A stretch of DNA of 64,000 nt from Tetracentron sinense (taxonomy: Eukaryota > Streptophyta > Magnoliopsida > Trochodendrales > Trochodendraceae): assembly GCA_015143295.1 (NCBI GenBank), contig CM026570.1, forward strand, positions 20,529,250-20,593,249. The letters run 5' to 3'. The notes beneath the pieces are model-generated. The model was not told the origin of the DNA, did no database searches, and saw nothing but the letters and a program-made list of their open reading frames with translations. Of the stretch, positions 1 through 10,434 are shown piece after piece (position 1 is the first letter of the stretch; each line of letters begins with the position of its first letter). Both the position numbers and the translations under genes were made by a program.

Positions 1-1297
1 TGTATTCTCTTGAGGATTTGTACTGTTGGATTTTTAGCGGAGTTTTTTTTTTTTAATTTTTTGGAGAATTTGTTGTCTCTGCTGGGGAGAGTTTCGAGAG
101 AGGTTCTCTCTGCTTAGGGATTTTTTTTGTGAGAGATTTTCCCTAAAAGGTTTCTATTGGGGACAAAGTCTGAAGAGATTGTCTCTGTAGGGAGTCTCGA
201 CTCTTGAAAATATTTCAGCTTCTATGTTGGGTCTTCCTTTGATGGAAGTTTTTTTTTTTTTTTACACCCTTGAGAGCCGACTCGACTGGGGACATTGAGG
301 GGATTTTTGCTCTGTCGGACTTTGTGGGAAAAAGGTTTTAGAGAGGCTTTGGTTCCAATGTGGATGGTTTGAATCTGCGTAATAGAGATTGGGGGAGGTA
401 TGATCCCTTTAATGACCGCACCTGATTTGTCAGGTTGCCTACGTACCCTTTACAGGATCCGGTCATGATGTAGTTCAGGCAAACGCCACAGTTTGGTAAG
501 CGAGGGTGTCCCTGAAAAGGTTTTGTGAAAGAAAAGCTGTTAGGGTCAAGGGGCTGACTAGCGGATTTCCTTGATTTGGAAAACGGGTTTACATTGAAGG
601 GGATGAAGGGGTGCCAAAGATGGCTTCCTGTCCTTTGCCGAAGCGGCTAAAAGTGCAAGCGTTGTCAGGCAAGACCTTAATCGCTGTACATTGATTTTGC
701 TCATTTGATTGGTTCGGGATCTGATGGTCAGTTTGATATTGCCCCTTGCTTTGTCAGGCGAGACATTTGCCCCTAGTAAATTTGCATAGCTTTTATGAAG
801 TTGTCAGTCACTTGCCTGGATATCAGCTTCGATGTGTGTCTTGAAGAACAAGTTGCACCCTTGCCCCTAGCATTGATGGTGGCGGTGTATGCTTTTTCAG
901 ATCTTGACTGAAATTGGGGATTATGTTGGATGATTGGAGATAGGCCTACCCCTTGCTTTTGATTGCCCCCTGCCCCTGGCGTGGCGAGGTCTTGACCTTT
1001 GTATTCAGGGTTGCTACTCAGCTTTGTACAGGACTAGGTTTTTGGATGAGAATTTCGCTTTTCATCGTATTCTGCCCCTGAGGATTATGAGTTTGATTAT
1101 CTATTTAGGTGATCTCTTTTTAAGGCAGATAAGCTTAGGAAACATTCAGCTATGCTATGCAAGTATGAAGATGAAACTCTTAAAAAAAAAGTGATTTCAT
1201 TGAATAGAAAGAGTTTAACTGGACTCATACGAGGGCCACAGTGGCCGACTCTTACTGAAAAGAAATCATAACTAAGACTGATGAGGGGATAGGGTTT
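1..1297. other. Uncharacterised non-coding stretch at window edge
   Basis: No convincing reading frame on either strand. It contains T-runs and a 'gcctacgtaccc...ggtcatgatgtagttc' block (about 435-480) that resembles a block near the end of the Tat-like LTR at 4930-5000 ('gcctacgtactc...gcgtagttc'). This suggests it belongs to retroelement non-coding sequence, either the interior of the minus-strand element or another LTR. Identity not established. Confidence 0.4.
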
Positions 1298-1801
1298 TCA
1301 GGAACTCCAACTACCAGGCACATAATCAAGTTTGCCCTCGTTGATTAGGTCTTCAACTGCATGCTTCAAAGCGATGCAGTGATCAGTAGAGTGCCCAGGG
1401 CCTTGATGAAAAGCACAGTGTTCGTGCTCCTTGTAGTTGTGGTTCCTTTTGGCTAAGGGTTGCAATGGGATAGGACCACGGAGTGTGATCAGCTTCCTCT
1501 CAACAAGTGTCGACAGGAGTTGGCCGAGTGGAAGAGGGGTGAAATGCTTGGGTGGTGCCCGCTCTTTCTTAGGCTTGGGGAGCGGGTGAGAGGGAGGTTT
1601 CTGTGGTTTTGCCACTGGGTTGGATGCGTTTGTCTGAGAGGTAGGGGGATGGATCCGGGTTTGCCCTTGTGCCACCTGGAGCTTGTTGAGAGCGGTAGCC
1701 ATATCATGGACGATAGACTTGATTTCCTTGATGTCCTGCTCATCGCGGAGAAGGGTTGTCAAGATGATTTCTTGGCTGCTCAATGCTTCTCCTCGTTCCA
1801 T
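1298..1801 (-). pseudogene. Gag fragment of Tat-like retrotransposon
   Basis: This 167-residue frame has a proline/lysine-rich middle (about residues 50-90), a 'FTPLPLGQLL' segment, then a variant zinc knuckle C129-x2-H132-x4-H137-x4-C142 followed by 'LKHAVEDLINEGKL'. That C-x2-H form with the following helix is typical of Gag in Tat/Ogre-type Ty3/gypsy elements, where it binds RNA in the particle. The usual central gag (capsid-like) domain is not visible, so the ORF seems shortened at its N-terminal side or internally deleted. No protease frame follows at 1-1297. Strand and order match the LTR and ORF1 remnants to the right. Confidence 0.7.
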
Positions 1802-2562
1802 CGCTTGAGTTCTTAAGTTACCGCCTCGGTAAGGTGAGATCTAGAAAGATAGAGCGAGTCAATACCGAAGGTAAGGTATGTGAATCTAAAATGCATGAGT
1901 ATGTGAGGGTAAAAACCCAATGAATGAGGTGAGACTCAAAAAGAGAAAAGACTCGACCCTAAGTAGCGCTCCTGATAGATAAAGTGAATGAGAGACGTGG
2001 TCTATTGATTCTTGTAGTTGGGTCACTTTTAGGAGTGCTGTCGACTACATGATGTGTGGGCTGTACTCGAGTGATGCTAGATACAGTGAGTGCAATAGCA
2101 GTGATGCCCTAGCTAAGATAGAGTGGACTCTTATAGCTTGGAGGGCGATGCCTAGCCTAGGATAGACCGGGTTCTACATTTTCTGGATAGGTGCAAGTGT
2201 TGTGCCCTAGTATGCAGATGCGGTGACAATGCATGTGTAAATGCCTAGTGTAGTTTACCGGTGCTGATGGTGTAGCGTACTGGTAGTGCAAGTGCAAGGC
2301 GCAGTGTACCTGTAGTGTATGTGCAGTGATCCTAGCTAGTGCAAATGCAATGCATGAACAATGATGAAGGTGGATGGATGATGCAATAATGCCAAAGGGG
2401 CCCAGTGTAGGTGTTTGTGCCTAATACCGTGGTACCATTGTGAATAGAGTGACTTGCTGGTTAAACATGCACGTTCATGATACGAGGAAGAAGATGCAAG
2501 AAAGGACCTTGTGCGGGAAAAGAGTATAGGACTGTGACTCAAAAAGAGAAAAAGACTCGATC
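1802..2562. other. Non-coding interior of element A
   Basis: Nothing readable as protein on the minus strand between the gag and ORF1 remnants. A block 'gactcaaaaagagaaa..gactcga' occurs twice (about 1932 and 2537). Between them lies low-complexity sequence rich in 'gtgca', 'gtagtg' and 'cctagc' words, suggesting decayed tandem repeats. Confidence 0.4.
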
Positions 2563-2985
2563 CTAGGCAGGTCCGTCAGGGATCGCGAAGTCAAGTGGTC
2601 GGGGCACACCGTCTAGGCCCATGATTTGCTGTTGGAGGGATGTGACCTCAACCTCCAAATTCTCAATGGCTTCAGTTGCATTGAACATCCGGAATCCGAA
2701 CTGTCGGATCCGAGCTGTCATCTCAGCCTTTGCATTATCGAGGTGCTCTTGATAAAAGTGTAGCTGAGCCCTAATGACGGCTATTTTTCTGGTGTCGCCT
2801 TTCCACTTCTTCTGACAAGACTGGACTGTCTGCTTGAGATGCTCGATCTATGGCCTGAAGTTTTGCTGTCTCGCTCTACGTCCTGAATGCTTGTTGAGCC
2901 TTCCGTAGCTGTTTCTCTTTCAACTGAATTTGAAGCTGTCTGTTCAGGAAGATGTTTCTCCAGCGGTATGGCAGAGCCTGTATGC
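2563..2985 (-). pseudogene. ORF1 C-terminal coiled-coil remnant, Tat-like element
   Basis: In two minus-strand frames joined by a frameshift near 2850 there is a helical, charged protein. The first part (about 2985-2855) contains 'RWRNIFLNRQLQIQLKEK'. The second (2847-2563, 94 codons, stop at 2563-2565) contains 'KKWKGDTRKIAVIRAQLHFY' and 'EAIENLEVEVTSLQQQI' with heptad spacing. A C-terminal coiled coil after a plant-mobile-like domain is usual in the extra ORF found upstream of gag in Tat elements. The function of that ORF is not known. Not listed as an intact gene because of the frameshift and missing N-terminal link. Confidence 0.55.
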
Positions 2986-3050
2986 CCGACAAGGATAATG
3001 CATCATCTTGACAATACGAGGTAACTTTTTACTACAAACCACTCACACTG

Positions 3051-3690
3051 TCATACTATCTCATCTTTTGTCAGGTTTGGAGAAGTTGGTAGAGCTTTCT
3101 GGTGTCTGTAGTTGATCGGTATGGCTATGATCATAGGCAAGTGTCCTATTAGCCATAGATATAGACGAGGTGTACTGGTATGGAAGATGTCCTTTATGCG
3201 TTCTGTTGCCTGGTTGAGAGCCCTGAGAAGCTTTGCAAGGATGACTGGTATGATTGAGCCAGAGTTGCGCATATCCTTGAGGATTCCTACCAGAACTGGT
3301 TCGACAAGTGTGCGACATCTTGGGAATACCAACTGAGACATGGCTAACAGTGCAAGGGCGTTGAGACCAGAAAGTTCTGCTGTAATGGAGTTAGGGTTTC
3401 ACTTGCACTTGTACTGCTTCTCAAGATACTTTACGGGTATCCGATCAAAAAGTGCCGTCAGGACCGGGCTGCAAGCAGGCAGGCTTGATATGCAAAAACT
3501 TGGATAGGTCTGCCTGGTATGTTGTTTTGTAGCGCGGTACTATATCTTCGCCATCCATGTTTAACCCTAAGATGCGCTGAATCTCTTCCAGTGTTAGGTA
3601 CAGTTTATACTTACCAAAACGAAACACCATGTGAGATGGGTTCCAATACTGGATAGTTGCGTATATGAGGCGCGGGTCCGGTTTAACCAT
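3051..3690 (-). pseudogene. ORF1 plant-mobile-domain-like remnant, Tat-like element
   Basis: Two minus-strand frames (3690-3445 and 3341-3051) separated by a stop and frameshift. The first contains 'DPRLIYATIQYWNPSHMVFR' and 'LTLEEIQRILGL'. The second contains 'LAKLLRALNQATERIKDIF' and 'TPRLYLWLIGHLP'. The aromatic W..H.F.F..G/TLEEI..LGL pattern, followed by 'LYLWLIGHL', is what I recognise from the plant-mobile-domain-like proteins carried as extra ORFs by Tat retrotransposons. The frame is open for some residues upstream of the first Met (3691-3730), so the true start is probably lost. Assignment is from motif memory, not a profile search. Confidence 0.6.
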
Positions 3691-4664
3691 GGATAGGTTT
3701 AGGATAGTCCCAGTTTTGTAGTACTGAGTTCAAGCGATACGCTGACTCAGGGGAAGGCCTCAATTGATTTGTGAAGGTTCTGGCCACATGCCCCCTGAGA
3801 AGTCAAATGCACGGGTCGGGCCAGTTGTCCAATCGACTGGGTTATCCCTGAAGGACCTGTCATCTAGACTCGATGAGAGTGCACTGTGTATGCAAATGAA
3901 ATATGCAAAAATGATGCAATATTTTTTAGGTGTGACAAGGCACATGTGATCCGATAAGGTAGATGAATAGAGTTCCGACATGCTTTACCCGGGTTGTTAG
4001 GAACCGGGGGCCTATCAGGTCAAGGTCGGGTATAGGTCTGGTGAAGACCTAATCGACTGAGATTTGAACCTCATATGCTATGTCAGGAAGCAGGTTAGGA
4101 TGTGTTTTATTACAAGCAAAAATTTGGTTCATTACATACCCCAGATGGATGGTTATCCGGGTAGAGTATACCCGGGTAGTCCACCATAACTGGGGACAGG
4201 TATAGGGTGGAAGCAGGTTAAGGTTTAGAGTATCCCTCCAGGTGGGCTGCTTGTAGACTATACCCTAGCGTAGGCTATATGTATGCATGCTGGGGTATGC
4301 AAGTGTGTTCCTAAGGATGGGGGGATCACTTAAGACCGTATATGCGACTCCTTGAAAGGGACGATTGGTGTAAATGAGAGCGTTCAGAGTTATTTCCTGA
4401 GGATAGTCACCCAACAGGCAAAGTGCCATGGACCTCTAAGATTGTTAAGCCCCTATCACTGAGGATAGTCATCCAGCAGTCGTGAGCGTAATAAGCCTAT
4501 TTAATGGGTATTGAGTTGATTACACTACTATGCTATGTATGTTATGCACGGTACACAAATAACCAAAGAGATGAAAAATGATTAGTATTAGGTTAAATAC
4601 AAAGGCATTTGATTAATTTGAGGTTTATTTGGCTTAAACCTAGGTTTCAGGTTGAACCTTAAAA
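3691..4664. other. Leader region of element A
   Basis: About 970 bases between the ORF1 remnant and the primer site without a supported frame on the minus strand. Short open frames around 3760-3981 on both strands lack recognisable motifs and are treated as chance. Confidence 0.4.
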
Positions 4665-4682
4665 TCCCCAGCAGAGTCGTCA
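4665..4682 (-). other. tRNA primer binding site of element A (mutated)
   Basis: On the minus strand the sequence immediately inside the LTR is TGACGACTCTGCTGGGGA. Tat-lineage elements commonly have TGGCGACTC..., complementary to a tRNA 3' end. Here the third base is A instead of G. It starts four bases inside the LTR end at 4687. Confidence 0.65.
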
Positions 4683-5289
4683 GAGCTGTGAGCGCGAGTT
4701 TCGGAGAAACCCTGGTTTGAATCTCACGATGTGAGTTAAGAGTCGCTACCTATTCATTCCGAAGGAATAAGTCCATGAGATTTGGATAAGGTCTTGGTCT
4801 GCGGTCCGAGATTAGGGTAAGAGGTTCAGTTAAGTCTGGGAAAGGGGTTAGGCACCCCGGCACTTCCACTTTTCATTGGTTCCCTACTTGCTAAGGTTAA
4901 GAAGGAGAAAATCCTAGACTAGGGTCGAACTCGGGTTGGGCTGCCTACGTACTCACATTGGGGTGAGATCAGACCGAGCGTAGTTCTAGCACATGAGCCT
5001 ATGCCAAGGCTAAGGGTGTGTGTGTGTGTGCACCAAGGGTGGCTTAGGGTCTAGCCAGTAGACTAGGGGTGGTTGATTGGGTTGGTCAAGTTCTCGATAT
5101 TGGGCCTGGCAGGTCAATGGGTAGTATGGTAAACTAGGGTTGGGGTCCGGTAGGCCAAGGGCGAGCCCGATAGGCTAGGGTTTGGATCTGGTAGGCCAAG
5201 GGGTGAGCTCGGTAGGCTAGGTTTTGGGCCCTGTAGGTCGAGATTGGGCCCGATAGGCCAAGGGGTGAGGCCCGGTAGGCTCAAGAATG

Positions 5290-6180
5290 TTTTAACCATG
5301 GGTTAGGGTTGCTAACCGAGGTTAAAAAGGCGATTAACCATGGTTAGAGGCGCTAACCATGATTAAAAAGTCTAAAATCAGTATTTTTGGTCTTTTTGAA
5401 TTTTTTTTATTTTTTTGAGATTTTTCCCAATGGTTAAGGATGCTTAACCATGGTTAAGGGGAGAAGGTCACCATGGTTAAGGGTCTTAACCAGGGTTAAA
5501 TGGCCAAGTGAGACTATTTTTGAGCTTCTCATATTATTTTAGAAATTTTGAGCATTTTTCAGATTTTTTTGGGTTCATGGGCTACTTAACCATGGTTAAG
5601 GGTTAACCACAGGCGAGTTTAACCATGGTTAAGGGCTCGACTGAGGCAAAAGTGGGCCCAGGGTCCATGGCAGGGCCTAGACTGGCCTCCTACCCAGTCT
5701 GGGCCCCCACAAAGTCCAGTAAATGCAAAAAAAAATCCAAAACAGTGTTTCACTTTTAACCACAGTTAAAACGGGTTTAGCCATGGTTAACGAGGGAACC
5801 ATGGAAAATCGAAACTACCAGTGGGTAGCTTGAAGTCCAGTGAATATTTTGAGCCTTTGTGGGGCCCAATGGGAGGTTGGGTATGGGCCCCACAGAGGCC
5901 TAAAGTTGTCTCGTTAAAGTTCACATAAAATGACGATTTTTTGAAACAGAAGCTAAACATTTTTTCCTAACTTTGTGCCGATTTTGCTGCTGATTGGCTC
6001 AACTACCAGGGGATCCGAGACCATGGTTGCAAAGCCTGCTATGAGGGGAACAATTTGGGCCCTTGTGGGGCCCAAGAGGAGGCCGTATGTGGGCCCCACA
6101 GAGGTTCAAAGTCGGCTACTTGGACTCTTTTTCAGAGTGTCGACCCCACTTTGGGGTTGATTTAACCATGGTTAATGGTG
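5290..6180. repeat. Array of CCATGG-centred palindromes in LTR A
   Basis: At least ten copies of the self-complementary word TTAACCATGGTTAA or near variants (for example near 5297, 5338, 5447, 5472, 5588, 5620, 5800 and 6165) are scattered over 900 bp. Two more lie near 7855 and 7873 beside the LTR start. The sister solo LTR (17.2-19.6 kb) has fewer, decayed copies. Confidence 0.8.
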
Positions 6181-7545
6181 GAGTTAAGGGCTGAAATTTT
6201 ATAGGGGGTAGTGCTATGTATGGGGAGTCCAACCAATGCCTCGATTTCGATCAACCTCAGATCTAACCTGGGTTAAATCGGGGTTAAAGGTGGCAGCCTG
6301 AAATTGTTTTGCAGAAATTTTTTTTTCAAAAAAACATTGGTTTGGCCAGTGGTGCTTAACCAAGGAAGAATCCAGGGGGTTCCTCATGGATTGAGAACCC
6401 CCCAAACCTCAGGGAATGGCCGTGCATTGTGGTGGGGTGGTGGTGCCTGTGGCCACGCCTCAAGGGAAAACTCCCGCCGTCTATGAAGAAGGTGAAACGA
6501 GGAGCCCTGTCCTCGGCTATGGTGAGCTGCTGTAGTAAGAAGAGAGCATATGGGACCCCTGGAATGGGACCAGGGGTCCCTTACAACAAGGATAATATCA
6601 GCAAAAAAAGAAGGGGTAAGTATACCCTTGGTTCGGCAGCAACCATGGCGAGCTCGGCGGAATGCTCGGTGGTGGTGGCGTTGCGGTAACTGTGCACGGT
6701 GGATCGAGGATCTAGGGGGTTTGAGTGTGGTCCAAGACCTTAAGGAAGGTAGGAGTGGGCTGGAAGAGGAAGAGAGTAACTGTAAAAAATTTTTTGAAAA
6801 GAAACTCCCTACGCTACAATAGCTCCGGTGGGTTTGTGGTAAACTTGGTGGCGTGGATAAGGGGGCTCCTAGGAACTCTAGGTTGCTAGTAGAGGACGTG
6901 GATGGCTGGCCGAAGTGGGCGAATACAGTGGCTGTCTTTTTTTATTTTTGAAAAAGCCCCCCCAAAACTGTGGCTACCGTGAGCTTAAATAGAAGAAGAA
7001 GGAGAGGAGGGGTGGGAAGGATAAGGATGATCAGGCGTGGGAGACACGGCTTGGAGCATCCAGGAGGATGCAGGGGAGCCAGGGACGTGGCAGGCGGGAT
7101 AGTCTGTTCACTCATCCCTTTGACAGGGACGATGAACAGTGATCTGGTTTTTACATTTTTTTTTTCTTTTGGTTGTATTCGGTTTGGGCCCAAACCCTTT
7201 GCATACATGGGCCACCATCTTGTTTGGCTTTGCCAAACAAGGGTTGGTGCCCTAGAAAAAAAATTTCCTCTCTCTTTATATATATATTTTTTTTAATTAT
7301 TATTACTTTTTATTTTTTTTTGCATTTCATGTTTTTGGGTCTACCCTCACCTATGTAGGGTAAAGAAAAAAGGATTTTACCGTACTTGGAGTTGGCTCCC
7401 AAATTCAAAATTTGAAAAAGCAAGTGGGCCCCACTTGGGTTGGCCTTAGTGGGCCCATGCTTGGGCCCAAACAAGGTTTTAATTAATTTTTTTTTGAGTT
7501 TTGGACTTGAGACGGGCCTTGAGCCCGTGGGGCTGTGCCTAGGGC

Positions 7546-7835
7546 TCGGGCTAGGGCTAGGCTAGGGTTAGACCTCGGGTTAGGTCTAGGGTTTACCTAG
7601 GGTTAGTCCTAGGGTTTAGTTAGGGTTAGCTTAGGGTTAGACTAGGGCTTAGGACACTACCTAGGGTTAAACTAGGGTTTGACTTAGGGTTAGACTAGAG
7701 TTTAGGGTCTACCTAGGGCTAGGCTAGGGTTTAGGGTTTTCCTAGGGTTAGGTCTAGGGTTTAGGGTTTACCTAAGGTTTGATTAGGGTCTACCTAAGGC
7801 TACTAGGGCTTGGAATATCATCTACCTAGGGCTAC
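7546..7835. repeat. Telomere-like CTAGGGTTAG repeat block
   Basis: About 290 bp of irregular repeats made of 'ctagggttag', 'tagggttta' and 'cctagggcta'. It resembles the plant telomere unit TTTAGGG but is irregular, lies inside LTR A near its 5' end, and is not a true telomere array. Confidence 0.75.
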
Positions 7836-7912
7836 TAGGGTTTGGCCGGGAATAACCATGGTTAACGGAGGTTAACCATGGTTAGGTAAGGTGTAAAAAT
7901 TGGGTGCTTACA

Positions 7913-8259
7913 ATCATCATATATCACACAAGACACGTAGGAGCCACTTAGAAAGCAAATAGAAGTTATGCTCATCGTATGTCAATGCTTGATCTTTTTA
8001 ATGAATAGAGGTATCAGAATGATAGTTAATACTGACAAAGTGGTTGAGACAGAGACTAAACCCTAACAAACAAGATGAAAAAATGACGCTTACACAGGTA
8101 TATATTTAGAGGTAATTATAATTCACTCACATGAAAAAATCTAACTTGAGCATCAGAGTGTCTTTGCAGGTCCAAGGACTTGCTTGGGAGAAGGAGATCT
8201 GTCACGCTGTGTCAGGTCGGTACCAAGGAATATGATCACATAATTCAGGTATGAACCCC
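7913..8259 (+). repeat. 5' LTR (3' part) of Tat-like element B
   Basis: Matches 45085-45430 almost colinearly ('caagacacgta', 'agccactta', 'aaagcaaatagaagttat', 'aaatgacgcttacacagg', 'gaggtaattcactcacatg', 'tttgcaggtcc'). The start of this LTR is missing because element A is inserted at 7912. The last bases resume at 9746-9757 after the solo LTR. Roughly four fifths of bases match the 45-kb copy by eye, so the element is old. Confidence 0.7.
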
Positions 8260-8739
8260 TGTAACGACCCCAAAACCTCACCTTGGTCATAAAGGGACTT
8301 TGGGTCTGCCACATTACTTATCACTGATTAACCTCCATAGTAATAAGGCAAAACTAAAAGATAATTATCTCAAAATAGTAATTATAAAATTTCTTTCCAT
8401 AAAACATCTCATCCGATATATAATAAACTGATAATAATCTAAATCCACAAGCATAAACTACAACAACATCAACTAAAAGGTCTTAAGTCTATTACAAGTT
8501 CTCACTCAATAAAATTGAAACTGAAAGTAAACTAATAATACGGGAACCGTTCAAGATCCCGTTTTACCATGAATGCCATGCATGCTTGTTTTCCCATAAA
8601 ATAGTTATCGAGGTCTTTGTATTTAGATCCATGGAGGTGCATCAATAGAAGCGTAAGCCCGTAGAGCTCTTACTTGAAATCTTATCTATGGAGAGCATCA
8701 ACGAATACCGGATCTACTTGAATTTGAGGGTCCTTGTAA

Positions 8740-8900
8740 AATCATGCAATGTCCTTATACTTGTATTTCAGTATTCAGAGTCCTTGTTCTTGTATTTCAG
8801 TGTTCAGAGTCCTTGTACTTGTACTTGTCATTGTCCTTGTATTTTAGTATCCAATGTCCATGCAGTGTCCATGTTCATGCAATGTCCGTGCTATGCTCGT
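8740..8900. repeat. Short tandem repeat 'gtccttgtacttgtatttcag'
   Basis: About five imperfect copies of a 20-35-bp unit containing 'agtccttgtacttgta' lie inside solo LTR 'a'. They generate repetitive short open frames that are not genes. Confidence 0.6.
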
Positions 8901-9368
8901 GTACTCATGAGACTTGTGAACTACCACACATGTGAACTTGTGCTTGAGTGTCATGATTAGCATCCAAACTCGATCATCACCTAGATTGCGGTCTTCCGTC
9001 AAGAAATTCAATTATCTTATCTTATCAGTTTCACATTCAATAATCTTTCCAAAATTAAGATAGAAATTCAATTATCTTATCTTGATCATAATTAAAATTA
9101 TTCAATAATACAAATAGAGTTGAATTAAAGAGGATATCGACCTAAGGGATTCTTCCCTTGAATCCAACTTGCTAGATGAAGCTCCTTCAAGCTTTGGGTT
9201 TACTTTCCAAGCTAGGTCTTCTTCTCCCTTGAGCAATTTCTTAATCTCCAAGGCAAAACTTCTTGAAACCCTAGGTTTTTCCCCCAAATCTCTCCCAAAT
9301 TAGGTTAGAAATCCTTTAGAGTATAAAACCCTCATTTTCGTAACTCTTTTAAAAAAAATCTGGGCGTG

Positions 9369-9595
9369 ATTGTGATCAATCATCATATTGGGTGATCGAT
9401 CGTCTCTCACCTGGCGATCGATCATCGCGTCTATTACGATCGATCGTCCAAGAAACAGAAACTTCCCCAAATTTCCTGATTCCGACGATCAATCGTCTTG
9501 CTAGTGCAATCGATCATCGCACAAAATAGGGGCTTACCTTGGTTTTAGGTTCTGGGCGATCAATCTTCGGCTCACCTACGATCGATCGTCAGCTC
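9369..9595. promoter_or_regulatory. CGATCGATCG palindrome array, LTR 'a'
   Basis: Seven or more copies of gatcgatcg or near variants in about 230 bp (for example 'cgatcgatcatcg', 'acgatcgatcgtcc'). In the LTR's own orientation (minus) the array lies about 40 bp upstream of a TATA-like GGTTTTATAC (9321-9330). Confidence 0.65.
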
Positions 9596-9759
9596 CGATT
9601 CTCCACTCTATTAACACTTAAACCATTTAGACCACACCACACCACTTAGATACAATTAAATATGCATAAAAATATGACAAAAGACTAAACTACCTTTATT
9701 GACTCTATTAAAGGCATGAAAGAAGATTTGGGTCTATACAACCGCCCCCCACCAACAAC

Positions 9760-9777
9760 TGATGTCGTCTGTGGGAA
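9760..9777 (+). other. tRNA primer binding site of element B (deaminated)
   Basis: TGATGTCGTCTGTGGGAA follows the LTR end at 9757. The widespread gypsy primer site is TGGCGCCGTCTGTGGGAA. All three differences are G-to-A or C-to-T transitions, as expected from decay of methylated cytosines. Confidence 0.65.
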
Positions 9778-10434
9778 AGTTATATACCTTGAAGTAATAT
9801 TCTTGAGAGGCTTCCAACCATGTTGCGCGAGGAGCAATAAGTGCCTATACTCAGGGGTGACAAGTTGGTCTACTACCATGAGAACAAGTCATCTACAAAA
9901 GTCTTTATCGGGTAAATCAAAACGTCGTTAAGGCGCATTCCAACCAGGGACCAACTTAGATTCAAACTGGGGGCAATCTCCCGGGTAAGAGTGAGCCAAC
10001 TCAACAACACTCATTATGGCTGTCTATAAGGCCAGAAATCTTAGTCTTTACATCCTTAAGTCTTCATGATAGTTGGACAACAAATTATCTTTAACAATAA
10101 AACACTACTGATTGACAACATACAAGAAAATGGTCAAACAATGCACGATGTCCCTACTCTTCGAGGAGACAGGTCGGCCTGAGGTGGCCTTGCACTTCTT
10201 ATGTTCTATGCCTTGATATATGCACAATTCGTCTGCTCCCTGAGGAGATAGGCCGGCTCGAGGTGCCCTGCACTTCCAATATTCTATGCTTTGACAGATT
10301 CATGATGTCCCTGAATTTTAGGAGACAGGTCGTCTCGAGGTGGTCCTGCACTTCCAATGTTCTATACTTTGACACACGCATGATGCCTCTACTCTCTGTG
10401 ATAGGCAATATGTATAACATACACATGAGCACAC
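9778..10434 (+). other. Interior of element B: leader and minisatellite
   Basis: No supported reading frame. From about 10143 to 10420 there are three copies of a unit of about 80-115 bp containing 'gaggagacaggtcggc..gaggtg..ctgcacttcc.atgttctat.ctttgac'. The sequence is interrupted at 10434 by the Sirevirus and continues at 17085. Confidence 0.5.

Larger units (their letters stand above)
1..7912 (-). mobile_element. Tat/Ogre-like Ty3/gypsy element A (5' portion, degenerate)
   Basis: Read on the minus strand the order is: LTR (7912 down to 4687), primer binding site (4682-4665), leader, ORF1 remnants with a plant-mobile-domain-like segment and a coiled coil (3690-2563), then a gag-like zinc-knuckle ORF (1801-1298). 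An extra ORF upstream of gag, a long LTR and a TGGCGACTC-type primer site are known traits of the Tat lineage. Protease, RT and the other LTR are not in the window. Frameshifts and stops show it is dead. It appears inserted into the 5' LTR of another element whose remainder resumes at 7913. Confidence 0.75.
4687..7912 (-). repeat. 5' LTR of Tat-like element A (3226 bp)
   Basis: The minus strand begins TGTAAGCACCCAATTTTTAC at 7912 and ends ...GCGCTCACA at 4687, directly before the primer site. The same start and end bound the plus-strand solo LTR at 17240-19566, which proves the boundaries. It contains many copies of a TTAACCATGGTTAA-like palindrome (5290-6180 and 7850-7880), CT-rich and T-rich runs, and a CTAGGGTTAG array (7546-7835). 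It is about 900 bp longer than the 17.2-kb copy. A TATA-like CTATTTAAG lies on the minus strand near 6984. Confidence 0.8.
8260..9740 (-). repeat. Solo LTR, Tekay/Del-like family 'a' (1481 bp)
   Basis: On plus it begins TGTAACGACCCC and ends GGGTCTATACA; compared with related copies the LTR runs on the minus strand. Flanks acccc (8255-8259) and accgc (9741-9745) form a 5-bp target repeat with one mismatch. Element B's other LTR at 45421-45435 shows the uninterrupted site, confirming an insertion. No primer site, gag or pol is attached, hence solo LTR. It contains a GATC/TCGA palindrome array at 9369-9595. Confidence 0.8.

Noticed and set aside
1460..1816. 118-residue plus-strand frame
   Set aside because: Shadow of the minus-strand Gag fragment with the zinc knuckle.
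6304..7358. Several plus-strand frames of 60-108 codons inside LTR A
   Set aside because: No motifs; they sit in U3/U5-like LTR sequence with T-runs and are not shared with the sister LTR.
7546..7835. Possible interstitial telomere array
   Set aside because: Units are irregular and lie inside an LTR whose boundaries are confirmed by a second copy, so it is not a chromosome-end relic.
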